Under the pieces are notes generated by a model. The model saw only the letters and a list, made by a program, of their open reading frames with translations, searched no databases and was not told where the DNA came from. The position numbers were made by a program, and so were the translations under genes. This document shows, piece after piece, positions 36,179 to 48,253 of a stretch of DNA of 64,000 nt. How positions within the stretch are numbered: position 1 is the first letter of the stretch; the number at the start of each line of letters is the position of its first letter. This DNA is from Casuarius casuarius (Eukaryota; Chordata; Aves; Casuariiformes; Casuariidae), in assembly GCA_003342895.1 (NCBI GenBank), contig PTFA01000086.1, positions 3,700,269-3,764,268 of the forward strand, written 5' to 3'.

Positions 36179-39100
36179 CCAGGCATTAGGCTCCCCTTTA
36201 GCCTGAGTCGGGCCCACAGAAGGCCATCTCACAGGGAGCAGCCCTATCAGATTAATATGTTTACTCCACCCTATAAACAGAACAATACATGAGCTATTTA
36301 AGAAAAAAAGTGATGCACAAAAGGAAAAAAAAAAAGCAGGTAAATGGGTTGGAAAACATGAATATTTTAAAGCGCGCTGACTTGACTAAATATCTTACGG
36401 CAATTATAGCTTCAGTTGCTCATTTCAGATGCAGACATGCAAGCATCCAGGAGATGAATTTGAGAGCTGATTTTTATTTGAAGGGGACTATATTTATATA
36501 TTGTTTGACGTTCTATTCCTGACTGACTGCAGCATGGCCAAACAGCCCCCTCAAATCTTAATGTTTTCTTTTTTCCATTGCAAATATGCACAGGATTCAT
36601 TCACTCTCTAGATCTTTAGCCTTTCAGCTTCTGTTTTCGAGTGCTTTCACCAGGCTGAGCAACTTCCTTTGTTGTTAGGATTTCAGAGGTTTTGGGTTGA
36701 TTTTGGTTCAGCTAAAAGCGAAGCTCTTCATGGAGGCCTAGAACATCAGGAAAACTCCCAAATATCCTGAAAGCTGGTATTATGGGTAGCTAGTGCAGCA
36801 GCCAGCAACATCATGCTGCTGGTGGAAGGGCTCAGCATCTCAGCACCTGCCACCTCAGCCGCTGAACCAGTGCCCTTACTTTAAAACCTGGCCACTCTCC
36901 TCAAACGATCTCCAGAGAGCTTGTTGCCTCTAGCTGTATCCTGACACTGTCTCAGATGGGTGTGAAAAAACTCTCCCGACACGCTTCCCTTTGCAATTCC
37001 AGCATAATCTGTGAGCCGAGACCCTTGTCAGGTCTCCCGGTATCTCCTCCTCTTTGGTTGCCTCGCGCGTTTGCAGAGCGCAGCCCATTGAAGCTGCTGC
37101 AGCGTTACATTCACGCTCTCCTGGGTCTCTGGCAAGTAGTGGGAAGAACAGCATTCGATGCCCGGTTTTCAAATTAGCACAACCTGCCAGACGGAAAATG
37201 AGGAGAGACAAGAGGTTAAGCTCAGTAACTTCATAATCAGTTCTGGACCTGGCTCACACAGAAAGATTCCCAGCGCTCCCCAGGGCTGATGCTTTGTTCT
37301 CTTGAGCAAACAGTGTGGTTAGGTCTAGTCTCTTCCCTTTTTTCAAGAGTAATTGTGGCCCCTACTTGCTTTATNTGGATTTTCTTGCGCTTCTGAAGTC
37401 TCCTTAGCTGTCCCAGCAGCATGGCATGGCAGGTCCTGACAGGAGGGGGCCTGTGGGGCAGGGCAAGGCCCACAGCAGGGCAAGGGCAACATGTGAACCC
37501 AAAAGCTGGGTACCTCCTCCTTTGCCTACGTTAATTAAACACTAAGACCCATGGGCCACGACTGCTGTGCTTATGCCAGGGTGTTTATTATTCAGTAGCT
37601 GCTTGGGGGTAGCTTCTGGGGGTTCTGCGTTAGGGACCTTTTCCTGTTATTAATAAAATGGTGCTGCATTCTGAGTACCCAACACCCATTAGGGGACTGA
37701 ATGAAGGCTCTTATCTGTCTTCATCATCAGTCCTCCCCAGAAGACAGTCAGGATGGGACCATATCTGAGATGCTCTGTGTCCCCTCCTGGAGTATCCTTC
37801 CCCCCTCCAATAATTTCTGAGACTCCTGAAGAAATACCACCTCCTGTGTTGACTACNGTTTTTGATGCCCCCACTGCAGCCCCTTCCTGAACCCTTACAT
37901 TGTAGATAAATGCGGGCAGGGGAAAATTCCTTAGGAACAGTCATTTCCCTCTTTACATCCCTTTATGCATTTCTTTCTCAGCTAGACTTGGCCTAGACCT
38001 GTTCTGCAGTTATGGCTCAGCCTGGGGAGTAAAACTGATGTGGCTGAATTCACTGATGGTTATTGCTCTGTTGTCAGAGGGGCTGTCAGCTGCAAACACC
38101 TGTAGACAAACTGGAAGCAGTCAGAGAGGTCGGGAGCNGCTGCGGGCAGATCTCAGCGCCATCTCCGAAGCGCCGACAGCAGTGAGAATTGAGTCAGCGT
38201 CAAGGTTCGCTGCAGGACTGAGGGGGTTGATTTGTCCTGAAGCCACCTCCATTGGATTGGGACAACGGCAAATCTGTACCTAATCCCGCTTCTTGGGGAT
38301 AGCTGTAAGACAGGAAAGCACAGGAATGTTTCTGCTTGTCATAACTGTCAAAAGAAAATAGTTAGAAAAATGTACTCGTCTCCAGGAGCAGACTTTCAGA
38401 TAGGCAGTGAGTCCAGCCGCCTCCTCAGCTCACACCTAACCTGCTCTGTTTACTCGACTGCCCGGGCATATATATGCAAAGATATGTATATGCAGCTCAC
38501 CAGCTTCACTGACCCTTGCTACACATGCCAGCACAGCAATGGCAAAGTTAGCTGGGTACCGGGAGAAGGTTTCCCACCAGTTTCTTCAACAGTCTCTCTG
38601 CCTCTTGGTTGCAAAGATGTTATTCTACCCAAATACTTTGTACCCGGTTTGTTCCATTCCGACTACACGCGCACACCAGCCTCTGTCCGAACACTGACAC
38701 CGCAGCCCGCCTCACTCCTTCACTCCAAACAGGACAGGATGGATATTCTCAGATACGCTGACCACTGTGAGAGCCACAGGGACCTATGGAAAGAGGCACT
38801 ACTTCATATGGCTGAAGCTTCTGTAATTACTGAGCCGGAAAGTTAATTAATTCCTTAATTATATTGAAAGAGTGATCAGTGTTTTTAAAAATTAACCTCT
38901 TCTACATAGCACCTCAAATGCAGCCCCAGCCCTGGTGCAACTCTACTGAAGCAAAATGAGATGCAAGGGGAGGAACTGAGCTCATGGGCAGGACACAAAC
39001 AGTTGTGACGTGGCTGCAGGGACTGTGAGGCTGTTTTCTCCTTCCCAGCCCACAGGCGTGTGCCACAGCAGGGGCTGTGAGCAATGGGGCTGGGGTCTGT

Positions 39101-41449
39101 AGCCCCAACAGCAGCACCACGCTGGGGATTCTGCAGGACACAGAGCCGTAGGCCAGCTATCAGGAGGTTTCAGCTTGAGCCTTGATGCAGACCTGCCAGC
39201 TCCATGTCTTGAAGCATCACAGATCCGACCTGACGCCACCCAGAATTCATGAAATGAGCATTTCATGAAACCATGAGAGTTTCCTTCTTAATAATCAGAT
39301 TCAGCCAAGATCCTTTTTGCTGAGGTTTAAGGGTATGTGCATTTCATATTTTTGCATCCAACAGCAACCANAATGGTGTCCATGGGGCACCAGTCTGGAG
39401 TGGGCATCTGTGGAAAATCAAACTTCATCCATTGGTACTTATTTCCAAAATAGCCGGGTTTGGGCAATGCAGGTTTTATTGCTGGCTGAGTCTTTTGCTG
39501 GCACATGAGAACTGGGTCATGCTGCCCCCTTGTCACCCCACGCTGACCGAGCCATCCATTTGGGATTGGACCCCCCCGCTTGGACCTGTGTTTTCTGCAG
39601 GGCCTGTCTGGCCTCTTGGTACCGAGGAGCCAGCCTTGGTTAATCCAGCTATTCTGCTGCTAGTGTCAGCACGAATAAACCATATTCCTTTTAAGCTACC
39701 TACAACTTTTGACAGCTACAGTGATGTAAATAAAGCAGCTAACGCAGATGCTAATATTAATTCACATGACCCAGTTGTGCTTCACTAATAGTATCTGGGT
39801 TACCAGCAGGGCAAGACAAGAACACAAAATATTTAGCCTGCCTTAGTCCATCACACCAATGAGCAAGCGTCTGAAGATANTAATTGCTAGGGCTCCACAG
39901 CAGAGCTGTCTTCTCTTAGAAAAAGGCGCAGGGACTGAGGAGGAAAATATGGTGGAATAAGCTGCCGCTTTGTGCTAGAGGGAAGTCAGGCTTGTTCACA
40001 TGCCCCAGCTTTGAGCCGCTCACCCTTGGAGGGCTCTTAACCGCAGCCCACAGCCATGGGCTCTTTCTCTTCTACCTTTCTCAGGTCTCCATTTTATTTC
40101 AGTCCTTGAGAAAAGGTAACAGGAATGCACATTTAGTTGTTGTTAGNGGCCAGGCCCTGCTGCCCATGCCCTGGGTAGCACCGTCACCTCTTGGTATGCT
40201 GGAATAACAGTGTCGGGTCTTGCTGTGTCCCATGTGGCGCTGGGCCTGCTTTGCAAGGCCAGGCTTGGNGGGAGTCAGAGATGTGCTGCTTACAAGATCG
40301 AGTGCTGTGAGTTGTGTTGTGCTTTTTAAAGCAATATTAAGACTCTTCTACAGTTTTGGGATAATCACCCTGTAGCCCTCCCTGGCTGCAACTTGTGCAC
40401 TCTTGTACACCCCTTCGGTTTCTGCCCAGGAGCTTTGCTGGTGCTTAGCTTTCTCTGGAGCAGCTCACAGACTGTCAAGTGTGAATAGGGTGAAAAAGTG
40501 ATGAGAGAAACATGAATTTTGTCATCTAGCTGTATATGGTTGAAACAAAATGGCTAGGGCATTCAAATCTGCCTTGACATCCACAGCACAGCCTGACACA
40601 GCTGCTCAGCTCTCTGGTCTGTGCGAGCACTTGAAAGGTCCGTGCTGACGTTCACCAAACACAGTCCATAGGGGCACTGGGGCTGCTGCAGCCCAGCTAT
40701 AATACTGCTTCTTTCAAGCTTTGCAGTGACCTCCCCCCACAAAGGCCAGGCTCAGGGAACCCACCAGCTGATCAGTAACATTTTTATTTATCCCCAGTAG
40801 CTGAGAAGCAAAGCTGTGCAGCGATGCACTGAAAATATAGAAGTGCACGAGTAACTGCTCTTTAATCTCAGTACAGCTATTCCCATACATTCTTGTTTGT
40901 GGATTTGGGTTCTCAGTGATAAAGAAATAATGGGACAATCCTTCCTACAAAGAACTTGCCTTGAATAGACTAAAACCGAGCTGAATGAAGCCAGGGAAGC
41001 AGCATTCAGCGTGTGTATGGTACAGGTATGCAGTTTGTGTTTTGCAAGATAACATGGTCGTGCGGTTACAAAGAGGCAGAATTGTGCTTTTNGCAGCAGG
41101 CTGGAAGGCTTAATTAAGCTTCTAGTGTTCTGTAAAGTTCATTTCACTGTTNGGTGGAGGACAGTTTAGGATAAGCATAATAGGATTGTGGTTGCTATAT
41201 CCAGCCGGGTAAGCCAGGAAGTCCTCATAATGGGCCTTTACCCGGTAGGAAAATCTTTTCAGAGGATGCCTTTCTTAGCGCTGCAGTTACGCACGCTATG
41301 AGTGTTTCGGGGAAAGGTACTCTCGTTTTACGTACGTTTGCCACTACCAGCCCAGGTAAACACTTCAAAATAACACATATTTCACAATACCAAATGCACG
41401 GAGATTTATTGCTATATTTTTGCTACAGTGAACGGTGTTGCTTTCTAAG

Positions 41450-42540
41450 CGTTTCCCGCGATGCTAATCCCGGACCTGAAATCCAGCTCCCTTTGCCAAG
41501 GTCAGCCCCCGCGAACATCGCCCCTCCTGGCTCACGCGGCACCGCAGCTAAGGGCGGCTGCCGGCGCCGGGCTCGTGTGCTCCCGCGGGGAAGTAGGAGG
41601 TTCACCGCGTCGCCCGGCGGGAGCGGGGCCGCGCGACTTTGTGAGCGGCTCAGTCGTCAGCGTGTCGCGCTCTGCACGGAGAAGGGGCTCCCGGGCTGCC
41701 GCTCGCGAGAACCGGGGCCCTGCCGGGGTGCTGGGAGCCGAGCCTGACTCTGTCACGAGTCGGAAAGGCTGCGGACCCCGGCAGCCACCCGTGATGCACG
41801 CGGGAAGGAGTGAGCCGGACCTGCCGGTGCGGCCGGGAGGCCTGCGTGCACCCGAAAAGCACTTTCCCCCCGCGCTGGAGAGCCGCAGCCGGCCGGGAGG
41901 CAGCACCAAGCGCAGGAGACTTCCCGCNGGCATCCCCGGGAATGCCAGGGCCCTTCCCACTGCCTCTGTCACCACCACCTTAACGCTACTCCTTCATATT
42001 TTTTTAACTTAGGCTTTCAATGAGCTTTTAGAGGGGGGAGGCTTGCACCGGTGGGCAGCGATGCTGGGGACGCCGGGGTTCGGGGGAGCACCGGGCTGGT
42101 GCAATAAACGCTGCTGCAGGGAGGGAGCTGGGCGCGGGACCAACGGCCTCATCCTGCCGGGTACCTGCCNGGCTTCAGGGCACCGAAAAAAGNGCTCGAA
42201 ANCCNCTGGGTTACCAGGTGTTTCCCAGCGGCTCTNGGTNACCNCGAGGACGGGGTGCCGGAGCTGCCGGGGGCNGAGGGGCNGCAGCTCCCCTCCCACA
42301 GCCCCCCGCAGAAAGCAGCAAGGGGAGCAAAAGGCTTTGTTATTATTATCGTTCTTTTACGGCAAAGTGGCTTTTGGTCTGAGATTAGCTGGGGCTGGGG
42401 CTGGGGCTTTACGTGCTTCCAAGCCCTCCGGAGCCACGCGTGGCTCCGGCAGCACTGCCCTGGGACGCTCTCACGGCGAGCCCGGCATGAAGAGGCAGAG
42501 CTCAGCCGCCAGCAAATAATCCCGCTAATGCCGTTTCCAA
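41450..42540. promoter_or_regulatory. CpG island (orphan, within inferred intron)
   Basis: By hand count there are about 56 CpGs in the 480 bases 41461-41940, at roughly two-thirds GC, so observed/expected CpG is near 1. The surrounding sequence is strongly CpG-depleted. After a dip at about 41.94-42.05 kb, a second, weaker lobe continues to about 42.54 kb. Vertebrate CpG islands usually mark promoters kept unmethylated in the germ line. Overlapping long open frames on both strands (for example 41461-42012 + and 41532-41978 -) are an expected side effect of high GC and match no protein I know. No TATA box or coding first exon is obvious. An alternative KCNB1 promoter, a non-coding RNA promoter or an orphan enhancer island are all possible. 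Confidence 0.85.
42391..42408 (+). repeat. (GGGGCT)3 hexanucleotide repeat
   Basis: Three perfect GGGGCT units within the CpG-rich lobe. There are only three G-runs, so a canonical intramolecular quadruplex is not complete. Confidence 0.9.
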
Positions 42541-45500
42541 CAAGGCCGATTCAGGCTGGTTTCCTTATCTTTGCTTTTTCTGCACAGCAGCAGGTAATTC
42601 ACAGATAAAACAATCAGTGCTTATACACACACACAGGCGCTTAGGAACAACTCTTAATCTTTGCAAATCCCTTTAATATACCTTGTGTATACAGTTTGGA
42701 ACCTGCAGATTTAGCATGATACATGGATTCTGCGCGCTATCTCAATGCAAAATGACATTAATAACTAAATTATTATTTTTTCAGCCCCGGCTAAGCTACA
42801 GCAGAGCACTGAACCGCGGTAAATCTGTCCAGGGCACGGCAGCAGCACAGTCAGACCGACTGCTGTTGTGTGGTTGCATGTCGGCTCTTGCTGCTTGGAT
42901 TATATATAGCCCAAGTTGCAGTACAGCCATGAGAGAGTTTTGCCAAACAACTGCAGTTTGAGCATATGGCCTAACAACTTCNCTTGCATTATTGCATTTA
43001 TTTTTCACCGCTCCCCCAAAATGAAGAAAAGGCATGAGTATTGGATGGGTCATGTGGAGTGACCGGGGAAGCTGGTAGGATAGTTTGAGAGCGATGACTC
43101 AATTTTTTGCTTCTTGATTTTTTTGTATGCACCGCCGGGAAGGTCCACGCAGTTTCTCAAGTAAGGCAGGTAAAAATACAGACTTTTGGCCTAGAGAAAC
43201 CGGGCGCACACAGTCCTGTCCCTGAAATGTCCTTTCCACGGGCAGTTTGCACCTCCAGCCATGATGCCGTGGCTCCAGCACCAATAATGGAGCTTTCTGC
43301 CCTTCTCGCTTTCTCCTTCTGAGGAAAAAATGTTTCCACTGCGTAAATCAGACTATGGCCAACCAAGGCCATTGTTTTGTGTATGTTTTTATGTCCCTTT
43401 CAATATACATGTCAGCTCTGCCACGTCCCGTCTGTTAGAAAGTGCTTGGGTTTACACATTACCTCATTAGTCTTACTGTCTATCCAGCATTTTTTCCATC
43501 CAACAAGCTCCTCACTCCTTTTACATCACCGTGATTAAATCATACGCTTAGGCCGTTAGCAGCGAGGCTTCGNGGCTTTATGCTTCTGGCTCTGCACAAG
43601 AGTACATGGGAAAGGGCTGAGGAGGGGGAATACGTGGGTTTTTAAGCTGCGGGCTGGGGATGTTAGAACAGAGCAGCACAAACCGCGTGTATCTCATAAT
43701 GCGGCTGTCGCAGAGCAGAGCAGAGCAGAGGCATCGTGTCAAGAAACTGTGCAGAGCAGTTGCTGTGTTTATTTTTCGGAGCAGCCTGAACTCGGAAAAG
43801 AAAGAGCCCAGAAACCCGCTGCGGCAATGCGTTTTGNGACTCTGAAGCTGTTTCCCTCTAGGAACTAGAGCTNGCGACCTGCTTCAGCAGCACAGCTCAA
43901 GAGAAGAAGGTGTGTGAGACACACAGGATTAACCGGCGACCTTAAAGCGCAGGTTTCCCCAGGCCTGATTGCACCGCTGCCGCGTCGCCCACTGGGGCTG
44001 CCGTAATTAAGGCCCTGTCAACTTTCAACAGCCGTCTTTACGCGCTGTGATTTTCGTGGGGGTATAATTTAACCCAAAGCTCTTGCTTGGCAGCGCATTA
44101 TTTTACAGAGTTACTTAAAAACATGTTTAAACCTTTTCAAATTACAGATCGGTCCAAAAAAAAAAAAGCTTTCTCATCCTGGGGTCACCCTTTAAATATA
44201 GGCATCAAAACTTGGCTTGTAAATTATCTGGGCACCTGTTGGGTGTGGGGATCTCAGGGGGGCAATTAAGGAGCGCTCTGCGGCAGGAGCCTGTAATACC
44301 ACCAGTCTTTAATATAGCAGCAGGCGACTAATAAACTCTTAAAAGAAAGCGAGTGGGAGGGAGGGGATCCGCCTGGCTCCCTGGCAGGCTATTGCCAGGT
44401 GATGCTAAGAGCTGCTTGCTCAAGCCAGGTTGGTTTGCAGCCCGTTTGCTGGCGAGTCACATCTGCTGCTTGGATGTATTTACGCCAAACACATCCGTGC
44501 CGTTTCCGTGTCTGCGCGCAGCGGNGGTGCCCTGTGCCCGCGGAGGCTCGGTAACGCTGCACACCCGGGCAGCGGCGATCTTCGGAGTCGTTTGGGAGGT
44601 TGATGCACGATTTGGCACGAGTGGGCCGTGCTCCTGCCTGGAGACAGGCCTGGGGTAAGCCCCCGGCCGGGGAAGCCTGGCAGCTTCTGTGCCTCGGCCT
44701 TTGGGGGGGACGGTGGGAGATGGTGTATTCACGTGTGTGCCCATATATTCATTGGGTTTTGTTCTGGTTNGGCTGATGGGGGAATAGAGGCAGCATTTTA
44801 ACCTTGGCAAGGTGAGGACGGATATATGTCTGTTGGAGGAGGAGCTCATGTGTGCTAGGACCACATTCAAGCTGCGCGAGCCGTTTGGCAGGGTTTGGCC
44901 GCAGAACAGGGGCTCAGCTCAGGTGGTCAATGGAGGGCTAAACGCTGAGCGCCCACAAAGCGCTGAGCCGCAGGGAGGGGAGCTCCCGCGATGTGGCACC
45001 TGCGCGGAGCAGGAGGAGGAATCGGCTCGCGCGTCGGAGCCACTGTGCCACCTGGAGTCCGTCCACCAGGTGCTCGCGCAGCTATTTGTTTGCCAAAAAA
45101 AGAACACTCTAATAGACTTCTTTTCTTCCGAATAATAAAACAGGGAAATGGCAACAAAGCCAAGAACACTGAGATGGTGACAGCGAGGGTCTGGCTTTAA
45201 TCCCTCCAAATAACATTGGCTGGTGGCCAGCACTAGCAGCAACCAGCAGACACCGTGCTGCAAACGCAGAGAGCTGGCAAATGTTACTTTTTTGGTTGAT
45301 GGATGTTTTTAACAACAATACATTTCTCTTTGAGTAACTGTGCAGTTCCCTCGGAATTTCCTGTTTCTCCCACTTTTTCCCTATCTTCTCACAGAAAGAA
45401 ATCGGCTGTCGAGGATGTTTTCTGTGAACGTGATGCTGGGGGGTACAAAGTCCAGCCTGAGCTCCTCAGAGCATCCAAATGCCGGCAGGGAAGATGTCTT

Positions 45501-46533
45501 GGGAGAGCTGGGGGAGCCTTACGAAAGGCACCCCGACCCCCTGCCCGCTTGCCTTTCCTCGGGACCGTGCCCCTTGCCAGAGCTGCACAGCAGTGCACCT
45601 GGGATTCCCACGCTAGTTTTAAGCTTTGGGAATTACTTCTTGGTGTGGAGAGAGNAGGATGATTTGGGAAAGATGGAGTAAGGGGTCCATTGCCCATAAT
45701 AATACACAAAAATAGTGTGTTTAATCAGGCTCTGCTCGGGCGGCAATAGTAGCATGTTTGGTGCAAGAGGAGGGATCCTGCCCCAGCTGCGTGCAGGAGC
45801 AAAACCCTCCCGGTGAGGCCGCGGCCCTTCGACCACGCTGCCGGCAGCTCNGGAAACGCAGCCTTCACTGTCACTTTGACAAAGCGACCCTGCTGCTTTG
45901 TTGCTGTTTGTGTTAATAATATTTTAGCAATTTTCAAGAGCTGTTTTGTTTTAGGGACTGGAAAGGTAAACTGTCCGCATTTCAGACCTCCCTGCAGCAC
46001 CGTGAAATAACGCAGGAGCNGGAGCTCGCTGGCTGATTCTCTCCCTTTGTCTCTTCGTTATCTCCTCTCCCACTGGTCACTGGAGTCTTTGGTAGCTTAG
46101 TGGTTTAACTGGATTTTGGAGCAAAATCTGAAGGTGTAGGAGGGACTGGATTTGACACTTTGAATAGAAGCTGTGCCTTCTCTTCCCGGTTTTATCGCAT
46201 GTATATTGCAAATAAGGTGGCAGGAAAATAGGGTGGCAGCAAAGCGCCGTGGGGAAACGGCCCTGCCGAAGCGAGGGATTTCTGCCGCGGGCTCCGGAGG
46301 GCCGGGAGCCCCTGTGGCTGCNGCTCTCCTCCAGGCACATCGCCGCGCACAGAGATAAATAGCAGATGAGCGAGGACCCGACACACAAACACTGCAAAAT
46401 ACACAGAAGCTGCTTCTGTTATAGAGGGGTGTGAAACAAACCTATTTTTCCATATTTCCATGGTTCCGTCGTATTTTTCATTTTAAATTTTATTTAGTTT
46501 TATCAGGGCTCTTCTTATTGATCTTTGAACCCC

Positions 46534-46535
<2 letters not shown>
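42541..46535. other. GC/CpG-elevated non-coding domain
   Basis: No recognisable gene. Compact CpG-rich spots occur at about 44.49-44.68, 44.98-45.07 and 46.23-46.36 kb, with ordinary sequence between them. A (CAGAG)4 microsatellite is at 43711-43730 and a short CA run near 42.62 kb. Confidence 0.65.
43711..43730 (+). repeat. (CAGAG)4 microsatellite
   Basis: Four perfect CAGAG pentamers. Confidence 0.9.

Positions 46536-46630
<95 letters not shown>
46536..46630. repeat. 95-bp poly-T tract with a single C
   Basis: Sixty-three Ts (46536-46598), one C, then 31 Ts (46600-46630). Flanks show no target-site duplication or recognisable processed gene. Birds lack active L1-driven poly-A retroposition, so a tract this long is unusual. 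It could equally be an assembly or sequencing artefact. Open frames across it encode only poly-Phe or poly-Lys and are spurious. Confidence 0.95.
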
Positions 46631-46631
<1 letters not shown>

Positions 46632-47842
46632 TGGCCTTATATTGAATGACCAGTAAGGGAAGAATTTCAAAAGTTTCACAAAAAGTATTCCTAGGTGAGA
46701 ATAAGTCTGGAAAAATCAACACTTCTTCAGCATATCGTCTCACTCTGACTGTCCGTTATCATGTCTCCCAGGCAAACAGATCTCTCATTGCCTTAGTTCC
46801 TACTCCGTGTCTTGAGTTGACGCCTGTGATCGCTGGTCCTACACTGTGGAGGTGGGTTTTTAAGTCCAGCTGTTTCCAGACCGTATATCTTGCCTAGATT
46901 TTCCATGAGGCCAAAGANACGATCAGCACAAGCCTGACTGAGTTGAGGCTCCTTTTAATAGTTTCCTGTTGGGAGCCTGCGCTGGCACATTTGCAATGAC
47001 ACAGAAAGAAGTCATTTGGGACAAAACATTATTTATTCCTTCTGCGAGCGTACAAAGCTTTAGAGGAAATGAGTTAACCCACCGACAAACCTGACCTGCA
47101 CAGCTTTAATCACGCTTAGCTGCAGTGGTGGCAACTCTGGCGCATCCAGCTTGTTTCCCCCAGAAATGAAGGCTGGAGTGGAGCCCTCCTCCTCCGGGGG
47201 CCTCGTCCCTGCCCCGGCAGACCTGTCCCTGCTTCGCCTCCCCGGTAACCCGNTGCCGCATGCTGCCTCTCCTCCTTGTATTTATGGAGATGCCGTCCCA
47301 GCATTTCACATCCTTTTGTCATCTCCCTGACTTCAGCGTAGCTCCGGGCAGCCAGGGAGGCTGGGATCCGACACGCCACCTGCGGGATGCATCCTGCCGG
47401 TGCCCAGGTCCGCCTTCACAGCCCCTTTTTTGCAGAACTGAAAGCCGAAGCAAAGAGAAAAGTGATAAATATCTCCAGATAAAGCTGAGCCTGTGACTTT
47501 TTGCAAGCTAATATGAACACCCGCAGGTTGGTGCTCTGCGGGGCAGCAGCCAAGCACCCCTNCAGGGCTACCATGGACTGGCTCTGCGGCAGCCCGGGGC
47601 CCTGGCCCCACTGCCTGGGAAAGTGCCCGCTCCTTGCCCTCCTGATCTTGTGGTCTACGTAACCATTTCCTAAACCAGCCCGTGGACCACGCAAGGGTCA
47701 AAGGAAGCCGATTCTGCCCAGAAGCTAGTAGAAAACTTAACCTTAAAGTTTGGAATCCCACAAGACCTTGCCAGCAAAATTCTGCAGAGAACAAGCTGAC
47801 TTTCTGGAATATTGCAAGAAGCAATAAGTAAGGTGTTACATT

Positions 47843-47856
47843 AAAAAAAAAAAAAA
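47843..47856 (+). repeat. A14 homopolymer
   Basis: Fourteen As. No canonical polyadenylation hexamer precedes it and no retrocopy is evident. Confidence 0.9.
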
Positions 47857-48231
47857 TGTTTTCTGTATGGCATTTTTACCACTGTGCCTGTTCTCCATGG
47901 TTAGCCAGCTAGGACAGCCTGCGGAGCAGTGTGAAGGTGAACAGCCCAGTGCAGAGGCTCAGAATGCACCACTTCATTTTTTTCCCTCGTGCTATCCGTG
48001 GCTGCTCGCTGATCTGGCAAGTTACAGTCTGGGAATTTCTAATCCAGGTGGAAACTCTTCCGCAATGCCCGTGTCATGAATAGTCTGCAGTTTTCACGCA
48101 AATTACACACTGCAACTTGCAACCCACAAATTAACCTGTAGCAAAAGCTGGGAGCAGAGCATAACTGCTGCTGGTTTGCAGAGATGAATTAAATCTGCAG
48201 GGTGTCCTGGGATGCCGGAGTGCTGTCACAG

Positions 48232-48253
48232 CCCCCCCCACCCCCACCCCCCC
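48232..48253 (-). repeat. C-rich tract, G-quadruplex potential on minus strand
   Basis: C runs of 8, 5 and 7 separated by single As. On the opposite strand this gives enough G to make four GGG tracts with short loops. Confidence 0.8.

Larger units (their letters stand above)
34981..41440. other. Gene-free non-coding stretch
   Basis: No recognisable gene. Two short tandem duplications sit at 35470-35491 and 36148-36178. The 158-codon plus-strand frame at 38370-38846 is uninterrupted but has no recognisable domain and no support beyond its length. Otherwise it is unique sequence. Confidence 0.7.

Noticed and set aside
38370..38846. 158-codon plus-strand open frame without Ns
   Set aside because: No recognisable domain, signal peptide or splice context. 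The length is within chance for six frames of this window.
41461..42012. Long overlapping open frames on both strands in the CpG island
   Set aside because: High GC removes stop codons in all frames, and the Arg/Pro/Gly-rich products match nothing known.
46431..46743. Open frames of poly-Phe or poly-Lys across the poly-T tract
   Set aside because: Pure homopolymer translation.
47843..47856. A14 run as the poly-A tail of a processed pseudogene
   Set aside because: No canonical polyadenylation signal, no target-site duplication and no recognisable coding remnant upstream.
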